Below, piece after piece: positions 6,000 to 11,325 of a stretch of DNA of 20,772 nt. The stretch covers positions 1-20,772 of IMG/VR virus record IMGVR_UViG_3300014838_000097; one strand, 5' to 3'. Each line of letters opens with the position of its first letter. The first letter of the stretch is position 1. Under the pieces are notes generated by a model. The model did no database searches. It worked only from the letters and a program-made list of their open reading frames with translations, and had not been told where the DNA came from. Both the position numbers and the translations under genes were made by a program. The DNA comes from a virus.

Positions 6000-6409
6000 T
6001 TTGTTTTTTCCTCTATTATTTCCCAATCAGAAGAGCTAAAACATTCAAATGTAGGCGTGAAATCATATTCACAAATGCGGCGAAGAAATATTTCTTTTCT
6101 GTTAGGTGTAGATTCAATAAAACAATCCGGTGGCCAATCAAGCAATTTCGCTTTATACCCTTCGAAAAGTTTTTGACACATATCGGGAAACGTTAATAGT
6201 CCGTCAGCATCTACACAATCCAAAATTATCCAGCCATTTGATGTAATAATGCTGGAATCATAAACATACGTAACACATTCTTGAATGTAACACTTAATTC
6301 TATTTTCATGATCCTGTAGACCCATTTTTAAATATATTGATTGTGGCCAACCTTTACGACGCACTTTAAAGTTTGATAACAAACTGGAATACGCTTCTTT
6401 AAACTCCAT
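5996..6409 (-). CDS. Protein with two tandem DUF2829/Tad2-like domains
   Basis: The N-terminal part (MEFKEAYSSLLSNFKVRRKGWP ... IYL) has the DUF2829 opening (F-x-E-A ... L ... V-x-R-x-x-W), and the C-terminus ends with the family's closing SSDWEII. The second half repeats the first: residues 1-28 and 72-99 align without gaps (F3/F74, W21/W92, P22/P93), and W60/W129 mark the two domain ends. It is therefore a degenerate tandem of the ~65-residue fold. The family includes Tad2, known to bind and sequester Thoeris-type cyclic-ADPR signals as an oligomer. A fused pair might form the dimer within one chain. Sequestration here is inference. The ATG overlaps the preceding TAA (TAATG). Confidence 0.65.
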   Translation of the reverse strand: MEFKEAYSSLLSNFKVRRKGWPQSIYLKMGLQDHENRIKCYIQECVTYVYDSSIITSNGWIILDCVDADGLLTFPDMCQKLFEGYKAKLLDWPPDCFIESTPNRKEIFLRRICEYDFTPTFECFSSSDWEIIEEKTK

Positions 6410-6783
6410 TAGTTATTCCTCAGTAATTGCAGTGTCCTGGATTTTAATTTTGTGTGCTTCAATCCTTCTTTCTTCTCTAGCCCAAATATATATTCTTCAA
6501 AGAATATGGCTACATCAACAGGTGACGCGACCGGCGGTAAACTTTTAACATTTTCATGATTCACATGTGCAGGAACCTGATATTTCTGCAACATTTCCAA
6601 AGCATCCTCTTTACACAAATCCCATCGGTTTTGCAACATGGAAATAGTAAATCCTTTCCGCTTTTCCATAAATTCTCGGTAGTCGGTTATTGTATTATCT
6701 TTTATAGAATTTACAATCATAGGGATTTCAGCGCCTGTTGGGATATGGCGTGCTAGATGTATAACAAGTTTCGGAGTTTTCAT
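6409..6783 (-). CDS. Hypothetical protein, first gene after the structured RNA region
   Basis: I place the start at ATG 6783, which has AAGGA 6 nt upstream; an earlier in-frame ATG at 6882 would read through the structured element. The 124-residue protein starts MKTPKLVIHLARHIPTGAEIP. It contains a likely helical domain (FTISMLQNRWDLCKEDALEMLQKYQVPAHVN) with the W-x3-x4-A-x3-L pattern of small winged-helix/excisionase-like modules, followed by a hydrophobic helix (SPVDVAIFFEEYIFGLEKK) and a basic C-terminus. A regulatory or DNA-binding role is possible but not shown. It begins 17 nt after the end of the folded RNA element and would be the gene controlled by it. Confidence 0.6.
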   Translation of the reverse strand: MKTPKLVIHLARHIPTGAEIPMIVNSIKDNTITDYREFMEKRKGFTISMLQNRWDLCKEDALEMLQKYQVPAHVNHENVKSLPPVASPVDVAIFFEEYIFGLEKKEGLKHTKLKSRTLQLLRNN

Positions 6784-6800
6784 ATCATCCTTAATATAAT

Positions 6801-6991
6801 TGGCAATCGGAAGGAATTGCACCTTCTGTGTAATAAGATAGGCGTGGACTGGACGCCTTGTTTTACAGCTACAGGTAGGCATACTACTGTGTGCCGTTTT
6901 CTGCCTCTATTCTGCCTAACACATTACTTACCAGCCCAGAATAGCTCTCTTATTACTGATTACGTTTCACTGTTCAACGCCGCGATTGCCA
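6801..6991 (-). ncRNA. Structured, tRNA-like RNA element (191 nt) in the 295-nt gap
   Basis: Read on the minus strand, the ends pair over 9 bp (TGGCAATCG at 6991-6983 with CGATTGCCA at 6809-6801). Right inside the 3' arm, and abutting it, is a 5-bp stem with a 7-nt loop (GAAGG-TGCAATT-CCTTC, 6826-6810). This loop keeps T54, C56, A57, A58 and Y60 of a tRNA T-loop. After the 5' arm comes a D-arm-like hairpin (6980-6962). A second perfect nested helix (9 bp, 6956-6948 with 6838-6830) encloses three hairpins at 6944-6907, 6890-6871 and 6857-6841. This is the ground plan of a tRNA or tmRNA tRNA-like domain with a long branched insert. No CCA, anticodon or tmRNA tag is evident. It could be a trans-acting RNA or a leader of the downstream operon. 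Confidence 0.45.
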
Positions 6992-7077
6992 TAAACTGGT
7001 GACCCACATACTTTATTGTTCTCTCACTTTTTCGAGATAGAATCAAAATATACAAATATATGGGCCTTAAACCGACA

Positions 7078-7566
7078 TCAAAATGGAATTTCCTCATCCA
7101 GAAATCCATCCGTATTTGCTACAACAGGTTTATCGCTGACCGATCCGACAATATAATCTTCAACCTTATTCTTATCTGGATATCTTGCACCAGGTGCTTT
7201 TCCTTTTAACTTATCTATCGGGATTTCTCCACCTTTTTCTGTGCCTATTCGTACTTTTACATTGCATCCACGGATAACATCCGCACAGAACTTTTTGTCC
7301 TTGTATTCCTGAAGCTTTCCAGCAGATTCCGCGCAGTGGATCATTTTCCATGCCATGCTTCTTGAATAGCTCAGATAGTCTTTTACAGTGTGATCTTTTC
7401 CATTGGCATCATACACAGTTAATATAACCTCTATCATAGGATTCCCGCTGTTTTGGGATATCTTATCTATCGGTGACGAAATGACTGCGGAATACTCTCC
7501 ATCCGGCAGCAACTGGTATCTTTCCTGCATTGCTTCACTTTCTGTTAAAACCTCATAGTCAAACAT
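7078..7566 (-). CDS. DUF669-type single-stranded DNA-binding protein
   Basis: This 162-residue protein opens with MFDYEVLTESEAM ... LLPDGEYSAVISS and continues with an OB-like beta-rich body (NPMIEVILTVYDANGK; CNVKVRIGTEKGG), as in the DUF669 family. It ends in the acidic tip DEEIPF, the tail by which SSB proteins recruit partner enzymes. It probably coats single-stranded DNA during phage replication and recombination. The ATG overlaps the stop of the RecA-like ATPase (TAATG), and such pairs work together in annealing-type recombination. It is the last gene before the structured RNA region. Confidence 0.8.
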   Translation of the reverse strand: MFDYEVLTESEAMQERYQLLPDGEYSAVISSPIDKISQNSGNPMIEVILTVYDANGKDHTVKDYLSYSRSMAWKMIHCAESAGKLQEYKDKKFCADVIRGCNVKVRIGTEKGGEIPIDKLKGKAPGARYPDKNKVEDYIVGSVSDKPVVANTDGFLDEEIPF

Positions 7567-8438
7567 TAGGCTGCTTCTCCTTGAATTTTAGATGTGTAAT
7601 GAGTAATACATTTTTGAATATATTCTGATGACATATACTCAAAATCTTCTACTTCTTCCTTTTTCAACAGCTTGTCTACAGTATCCTGTGGAACATGTAA
7701 CAACTCTATAAGCCTTTTAATCTCTTTTATTTGTTCAGCGCTTGCAAGTTGTATTGGTGCGCACTCTCTTTCAAGCACATCACGGCCGTAACGTTCTGCC
7801 ATATCATCATAACTGAAAGGGAATGTTTCATCTTCCTTGAATCCATCAAGGCGGGTTCCTTTAACTAGCGCAACACGATCTTTCCCCCTTTTCTGTATTT
7901 CAAGTATAAGATCAAACATATAATCCATCTTTTTATAGCAGTCAAATGTTTGTCCTATGATAGTCAAGTTTGCGCCATATTCATTCTTTGCATGAGATGT
8001 AATAATTACATTCATGTCCAATCGTAGCAACAAGTTATAAAGTATCTTTATCTTTTTATTTGCGGCTCCATAATGTCCACCAAATGCTGTGCCGTCTGGA
8101 TCTTTGTCACTTATTCGTGACTTCGCAGATTTGTCTATCAAATCGTTATAGATGGTTGTCAGAGGGTCAATTATAAGAGTTTTATATTCGTGTTTCTCTG
8201 TCAGCAATGCTTTAACTTCCTTGATTACTTCATCAAAGTCGTTTGTTTGGAATATAACACCCTTTCCTTTTTCAAGAAGATCAACATACTTTTCGTTTTC
8301 TGCACCGCGCTCTGTATCTATCAGATAAGGTTTAGGAAATTGTATTGCTGCTGTGGTCTTTCCAACTTTTGCATTGCCGTAGAAAAAAGCTTTTAATCTT
8401 TTCTCAACTGTTTTAGGTTTAACGCCTCTTAAAGCCAT
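7566..8438 (-). CDS. RecA-like AAA_24 ATPase, Sak4-type annealing/recombination protein
   Basis: It has 290 residues. Walker A is GNAKVGKT at 21-28, followed by the YLIDTERGAE phrase common to this family. Walker B is TLIIDP at 87-92, and a sensor-like strand VIITSHAK lies at 144-151. The core resembles a trimmed RecA fold (PF13479, Sak4 group), with a C-terminal ~65-residue helical extension. Proteins of this kind promote single-strand annealing with an SSB partner, which is the next gene. A GAGGTG ribosome binding site lies 4 nt before the ATG. The upstream gap has two hairpins, so expression of this pair may be separately controlled. Confidence 0.82.
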   Translation of the reverse strand: MALRGVKPKTVEKRLKAFFYGNAKVGKTTAAIQFPKPYLIDTERGAENEKYVDLLEKGKGVIFQTNDFDEVIKEVKALLTEKHEYKTLIIDPLTTIYNDLIDKSAKSRISDKDPDGTAFGGHYGAANKKIKILYNLLLRLDMNVIITSHAKNEYGANLTIIGQTFDCYKKMDYMFDLILEIQKRGKDRVALVKGTRLDGFKEDETFPFSYDDMAERYGRDVLERECAPIQLASAEQIKEIKRLIELLHVPQDTVDKLLKKEEVEDFEYMSSEYIQKCITHYTSKIQGEAA

Positions 8439-8462
8439 GTGACACCTCTACTAGTTTAATTT

Positions 8463-8476
8463 AGACCTTCCGGTCT
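8463..8476. repeat. 5-bp GC-rich hairpin with UUCC loop
   Basis: AGACC-TTCC-GGTCT is a perfect stem-loop 25 nt upstream of the ATPase start. On the plus strand it is followed by GTTTAATAA, a weak T-run; on the minus strand by TAAATTAAAC. It could be an attenuator or mRNA-stability element for the ATPase leader. Confidence 0.4.
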
Positions 8477-8492
8477 GTTTAATAAATTCTTG

Positions 8493-8515
8493 ATAGGCAC
8501 TCAACGAATGCCTAT
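8493..8515. repeat. 7-bp hairpin in the ATPase leader
   Basis: ATAGGCA and TGCCTAT enclose a 9-nt loop. Together with the hairpin at 8463-8476 it fills the 84-nt gap between the zinc microprotein stop and the ATPase start. Confidence 0.45.
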
Positions 8516-8522
8516 GGATCAT

Positions 8523-8621
8523 TTATTCTTCTTCACACTGACACTCTGTAAAATGGTTCTCACACTCTGTGCAAAACAATCTTGCGAAGTCATGTTCCAT
8601 GTCGTCTGATGAGTCACTCAT
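8523..8621 (-). CDS. Acidic zinc-knuckle microprotein (32 aa)
   Basis: The ATG at 8621 overlaps the stop of the preceding gene as ATGA. The 32 residues are very acidic (MSDSSDDMEHDF and a CEEE end) and contain C17-x2-C20 (CTEC) and C27-x-C29 (CQC). This is the same CxxC...CxC arrangement as the 51-residue protein at 5844-5999. The coupled start and intact metal motif support a real gene despite its length. Confidence 0.55.
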   Translation of the reverse strand: MSDSSDDMEHDFARLFCTECENHFTECQCEEE

Positions 8622-8929
8622 GCAGCAATCTCCTGATGCGGAAGAACAAAAGGAATATAATCTTTCAACTCTTTCTCGCTAACCTCAAACAAGGCCTCAT
8701 CGTATATTTCACACCAATCCTCTTTTCCGTGACATTGTTCAAATTCCCCGTTTTCTTCAGCACATGCATACGCTTCATCTTGAGTATCAAATAAATATGT
8801 GTGCAGAGTCATACTTATTGCGGGCGGATATTTGTTTTTATATTCTTTAATTCCTGAATGTTTACATACACCAGTTTGCACAAGTTCGCATGGATATCCT
8901 TGATATGCCCAATATGTTTTATCACTCAT
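8618..8929 (-). CDS. Hypothetical acidic protein (103 aa)
   Basis: This is an acidic mixed alpha/beta protein with five Cys (C14, C22, C56, C66, C73) scattered and not in zinc-ribbon spacing. It starts MSDKTYWAYQGYPCELV and has an aromatic strand (MTLHTYLFDTQDEAYACAEE). Both junctions are 4-nt ATGA overlaps. No family recognised. Confidence 0.65.
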   Translation of the reverse strand: MSDKTYWAYQGYPCELVQTGVCKHSGIKEYKNKYPPAISMTLHTYLFDTQDEAYACAEENGEFEQCHGKEDWCEIYDEALFEVSEKELKDYIPFVLPHQEIAA

Positions 8930-9339
8930 AAGTTAACCCTCAAGTTTCTATCGTGCGCTATACGCGGCGAATATTTAATACTGTCATTCATATCTGAAGC
9001 TGCGCTTTCAAATAGTTCAATCATGGATGATTTAAAGTAAATTGTTACACCTTCTTTCCATTCAGACATAAACTCTATTTGTTTATCTTTATCGGTAGGC
9101 CTCTCAAGGTATCGAATGAGCGCGGGTAACATTGTTTTATCATATGCAGGGTTGTCGCAACCTGTAGCCTCTGATGCCAGACATTTATCTTCGGACATAA
9201 TTAACGCTGATAGTTCATGCAGATCAAAGTCTGCAATATCATCAATGTCTATAAGATATTGTTGGTCAAGAGTATTGAAGCGTGCGTAGTGAGAAGTTAT
9301 CTCACGAGCGAGTCGGATAACATTTTTAGAATAGTTCAT
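8926..9339 (-). CDS. Hypothetical protein (137 aa)
   Basis: This is a soluble, mainly helical protein with an acidic N-terminal half (DQQYLIDIDDIADFDLHELSALI) and a basic tail (RIAHDRNLRVNL). It is joined to its neighbours by ATGA overlaps on both sides. No catalytic motif or known domain is visible. Confidence 0.65.
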   Translation of the reverse strand: MNYSKNVIRLAREITSHYARFNTLDQQYLIDIDDIADFDLHELSALIMSEDKCLASEATGCDNPAYDKTMLPALIRYLERPTDKDKQIEFMSEWKEGVTIYFKSSMIELFESAASDMNDSIKYSPRIAHDRNLRVNL

Positions 9340-9482
9340 GACCAGTCACTCCATGACATTTGGCACCAAGTATTGTTCTCGTGCCATGCTTCACACATAG
9401 GACAAAATACTTCTGCATACACCCCGTCATTCCTTGACGGTTGATTTGTTACGTAACTTCGTTGTATATTGTTCTCGATCAT
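9336..9482 (-). CDS. Cys/Trp-rich zinc-finger microprotein (48 aa)
   Basis: The ATG at 9482 has TGAGGA 7 nt upstream, and the TGA overlaps the next ATG (ATGA). The N-terminal half is polar; the C-terminal half holds C27-x2-C30 (CPMC), H34 and C40 and is unusually rich in Trp (EAWHENNTWCQMSWSDWS). C27, C30, H34 and C40 could coordinate zinc, and the exposed tryptophans suggest a protein-binding surface. Confidence 0.6.
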   Translation of the reverse strand: MIENNIQRSYVTNQPSRNDGVYAEVFCPMCEAWHENNTWCQMSWSDWS

Positions 9483-9509
9483 ATAGAATCCTCAAGGTTT
9501 TTATGTTCA

Positions 9510-9542
9510 GTGGGTCAGAAGATTCGTCGTCTACTGACCCAC
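9510..9542. repeat. 9-bp perfect inverted repeat with inner stem
   Basis: GTGGGTCAG pairs with CTGACCCAC; after one A-A mismatch, AGA pairs with TCT around a 7-nt loop. It lies between the 37-residue membrane peptide and the zinc microprotein. No U-run follows on the minus strand, so it is more likely an mRNA-processing, stabilising or attenuation hairpin than a strong terminator. Confidence 0.55.
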
Positions 9543-9549
9543 ACTCCAA

Positions 9550-9663
9550 TTATTTCGATGCAGCCATCATTAACAATCCTGTTGTACACACTATTACTAC
9601 CGCCATCGGTGGGAATATGTTCGCACAAACTATATCTATTGGACCGCCTACTATGTAACCCAT
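9550..9663 (-). CDS. Single-span hydrophobic membrane microprotein (37 aa)
   Basis: The ATG at 9663 follows the RHH gene stop by 2 nt, with GAGGAAG as ribosome binding site inside the end of that gene. Residues ~9-34 are continuously hydrophobic (IDIVCANIFPPMAVVIVCTTGLL) and include two Cys, two Pro and several Met; the ends are short. This is the size and character of small phage membrane effectors and of type-I toxin-like peptides. The pairing with an antitoxin-like RHH gene is suggestive only. Confidence 0.55.
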   Translation of the reverse strand: MGYIVGGPIDIVCANIFPPMAVVIVCTTGLLMMAASK

Positions 9664-9665
9664 TT

Positions 9666-9836
9666 TTATACTTCCTCTGATGCTTCTAACTGTTTACTTT
9701 TTCCCTTAACATGTTTATCCAAAATATCTCGAACAACATCTTGTAGTGTCATATCTCTAGTTATAGAAATTATTTTTAACTTCTTCCATACTTCGTGACT
9801 TACCTCAATATTAATATTCTTTGTATCCTTTGCCAT
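9666..9836 (-). CDS. Ribbon-helix-helix repressor-like protein (56 aa)
   Basis: The ATG at 9836 (MAKDTKN) is chosen over a TTG at 9860; AGGAAA lies 12 nt before it. The strand NINIEVS, first helix EVWKKLKIISITR and second helix MTLQDVVRDILDKHV give the RHH fold of the Arc/CopG type, with a polar C-terminal tail. A copy of the TACCATGGTA palindrome is 62 nt upstream, so self-regulation is likely. It is the second of two RHH genes that open the leftward operon. Confidence 0.75.
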   Translation of the reverse strand: MAKDTKNINIEVSHEVWKKLKIISITRDMTLQDVVRDILDKHVKGKSKQLEASEEV

Positions 9837-9897
9837 TATATATTGTTTCCTATTTATCAAAGTTATTTATGTAAGTTACGTAAGTTATGAGCCATTC

Positions 9898-9907
9898 TAC
9901 CATGGTA
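9898..9907. promoter_or_regulatory. Operator-like palindrome TACCATGGTA, copy 2
   Basis: A perfect 10-bp palindrome sits immediately after the stop of one RHH gene and 62 nt upstream of the next. It is the core of the 16-bp palindrome at 10108-10123. Short symmetric sites like this are typical RHH targets. Confidence 0.55.
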
Positions 9908-10066
9908 TTAGAATTCGTCAACACTTTTTTCAACATGCTTTCTATATTTTTCCAAGCATTTTGTAACCACATGATTCATTGACACATCATTGTCCACGGC
10001 GCTTTTTTTGACGAAAGCCCACAAATCTTTAGATATCCTGACATTGAATGTTTTTACGTTTTCCAC
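9908..10066 (-). CDS. Ribbon-helix-helix repressor-like protein, GTG start (52 aa)
   Basis: GTG at 10066 is preceded by GGGAGG 8 nt away, a near-perfect ribosome binding site that fixes the start. The strand KTFNVRIS, helix 1 DLWAFVKKSAVDN and helix 2 SMNHVVTKCLEKYRKHV match the RHH fold; at 52 residues it is the size of Arc. It is the first gene of the leftward operon and stands 42 nt from the 16-bp palindrome in the control region. It is the best candidate for the early-operon repressor in this window; no CI-like repressor is seen. Confidence 0.7.
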   Translation of the reverse strand: MENVKTFNVRISKDLWAFVKKSAVDNDVSMNHVVTKCLEKYRKHVEKSVDEF

Positions 10067-10107
10067 TGTTTTTCCTCCCTTTTTATTGTATTTATTTCAT
10101 AGATCGA

Positions 10108-10123
10108 TGATACCATGGTATCA
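10108..10123. promoter_or_regulatory. 16-bp perfect palindromic operator candidate
   Basis: TGATACCATGGTATCA reads the same on both strands. It shares the inner 10 bp with the site at 9898-9907. On the minus strand a possible -35 (TTGTGA, 10126-10121) overlaps its edge, so a bound dimer would block leftward initiation. The promoter itself is weakly supported. Confidence 0.65.
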
Positions 10124-10177
10124 CAATGATGCTTTAGATTAAACATTTTTAGGTTTATTTGGTCAGATAATAGTTAT

Positions 10178-10206
10178 TTGAATAAGAGGGATAACTGGAT
10201 TAAGAT
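10178..10206 (+). promoter_or_regulatory. Candidate rightward sigma-70-like promoter
   Basis: TTGAAT and TAAGAT are separated by exactly 17 bp, each with four of six consensus bases or better, 127 nt before the replication gene. The 10067-10332 control region otherwise holds the 16-bp palindrome, an AT-rich segment and a GTGCG/CGCAC inverted repeat near 10219, and no convincing gene. Confidence 0.3.
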
Positions 10207-10332
10207 GGTGAAACAACCGGTGCGCTGCTAGAAACAACGCACATTTTCAATTCATAAGGTGATCAGCCCGTATGCCTAGTCATTATAACTTGGCCACCGG
10301 ATTGGTCAACCCCAACATAAAGGAATATTGCT

Positions 10333-11058
10333 ATGTCTGCTATTGCTCTGAAATGGGTATCTGAAACAAAAACAGGTAGTCCATCTGCTAAACATCTTCT
10401 TTTATTTATGGCTACCCATAATTTTGCTGGTAATAAAAACTTCTTCTCTATTAGAACACTATGTGAGCAATTAGAGCTTTCCGAACGATCTGTTCAAACA
10501 GCCTTGAACCTATTAATCGAACAAAGTTTAATCATAAAAGAACAAAGATATAAGAAAGACGGTGGTCAAACAACCAACTGTTATGAGTTAAACATCCCAG
10601 AAACATACGCCGAAGATTATTTCAAAACCTACGTAGCCCCCCCCGCAATATCTCCCCCCCCCCCTGCAATATCTGCATCCCCCCCCCGCAGCAGCTGCAC
10701 CCATAATAATAATATTAATAACAATACTAATAAAACAGAGAGCACGCGCCCTGAAAAGCGGGCGCCTCTCTCTCAAGATTTTCAACCTGATAAGCCAACC
10801 AAAGCATTATTCTTTGAAACAGCCGAGCGCTGTGGAATAGAACCCGATGAGCTTCGATCCAAGTTCTTCAGCGTTTATGAGTCCAATGGAAAGGAAAGCG
10901 CTAACTGGAACGCCGAGCTGTCTTTATTCCTAAGACGCGAAAAGCCTTCGTCCAAAAAACATGTGTCAAGCCATGCCAATGAGGTGCGCAGCACCGTTCC
11001 AGAATGGGGTCCAGGGCATCCAAGCTATGACTCAATGCACGGAACACAAATTCAGTAA
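10333..11058 (+). CDS. Replication initiation protein, lambda-O-like layout
   Basis: This 241-residue protein has three parts. Residues ~18-90 form a winged helix-turn-helix (LLLFMATHNFAG ... FSIRTLCEQLELSERSVQTALNLLIEQSLI), the pattern of phage replisome organisers. Residues 101-150 are a Pro/Ala/Ser/Asn linker encoded by poly-C tracts and an AT-rich run. Residues ~151-215 form a helical domain (ALFFETAERCGIEPDELRSKFF ... WNAELSLFLRRE) resembling the part that contacts the helicase or helicase loader. AGGAAT lies 7 nt before the ATG. It probably binds iterons in its own gene and loads the host or phage helicase. No helicase or loader gene is recognised in the window. Confidence 0.75.
   Translation: MSAIALKWVSETKTGSPSAKHLLLFMATHNFAGNKNFFSIRTLCEQLELSERSVQTALNLLIEQSLIIKEQRYKKDGGQTTNCYELNIPETYAEDYFKTYVAPPAISPPPPAISASPPRSSCTHNNNINNNTNKTESTRPEKRAPLSQDFQPDKPTKALFFETAERCGIEPDELRSKFFSVYESNGKESANWNAELSLFLRREKPSSKKHVSSHANEVRSTVPEWGPGHPSYDSMHGTQIQ
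10637..10765 (+). other. Candidate replication origin inside the initiator gene
   Basis: Runs of 8, 11 and 9 C (10637-10644, 10654-10664, 10679-10687) alternate with the repeated GCAATATCT (10645-10653 and 10666-10674). Next comes a 34-nt stretch of almost only A/T with repeated AATA (10703-10736), then a 6-bp hairpin GCGCCC/GGGCGC (10746-10765). Iterons beside an AT-rich region in the middle of an O-type gene are how lambda-type origins are built. The C-runs give strong strand asymmetry. Function as ori is inferred. Confidence 0.45.
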
Positions 11059-11100
11059 AAGGCGTTTCAAATTAACCATCATTGACAGGAAGTTGATGAC

Positions 11101-11325
11101 ATGGACAAAGAACGAAGGGATTACCTTCTATCGCTTGGCGAAGAAGAAGCGGCGTTGCTACCTAGATCAGAGTGGTATGACAGGGTACGGCTATTTCGTG
11201 AAATAGACGGCGCCAAGATGCTAGAACAGATAGCAAGGGATCGCGTGGTACCTCTGAAGGAGAAAACGTCGTCACGGGCTTATAATGAGCCCACAAGCAT
11301 AAAGGATGGATGGTTAAAAGATTAA
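11101..11325 (+). CDS. Hypothetical charged protein (74 aa)
   Basis: This is a strongly charged helical protein (MDKERRDYLLSLGEEEAALLPRSEW; DRVRLFREIDGAKMLEQIARDRV) with no cysteines. AGGAAG lies 10 nt before the ATG. It follows the replication gene after 42 nt. No family recognised; it could be a helicase-loader accessory by position, without motif support. Confidence 0.6.
   Translation: MDKERRDYLLSLGEEEAALLPRSEWYDRVRLFREIDGAKMLEQIARDRVVPLKEKTSSRAYNEPTSIKDGWLKD

Noticed and set aside
6801-6991. Calling this a normal tRNA or a full tmRNA gene
   Set aside because: There is no CCA, no U8/R9, no canonical D-loop GG, no identifiable anticodon, and it is much shorter than known tmRNAs. The six-codon GCA-GAA-AAC-GGC-ACA-CAG-TAG run inside is not a credible tag.
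6757-7002. Plus-strand 81-codon frame through the structured intergenic region
   Set aside because: It has no ribosome binding site, odd composition, and consists wholly of the inverted-repeat region; the structure explains the sequence better.
9434-9680. Plus-strand frames opposite the membrane and zinc microproteins
   Set aside because: The minus-strand genes have good ribosome binding sites and coupled junctions; the plus frames have neither.
10637-10687. C-runs as evidence of a pseudogene or assembly error
   Set aside because: The frame stays open through all three runs and joins two domains of the expected family, so the given lengths are coherent; read-level variation remains to be checked.
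10588-10785. Minus-strand Gly/Arg-rich frame across the C-runs
   Set aside because: It is the reverse reading of the poly-C tract; its glycine content comes from the tract itself.
10961-11206. Plus-strand frame bridging the initiator and the 74-aa gene
   Set aside because: It lies half inside the initiator in another frame, with no ribosome binding site, and competes with the better-started gene at 11101.
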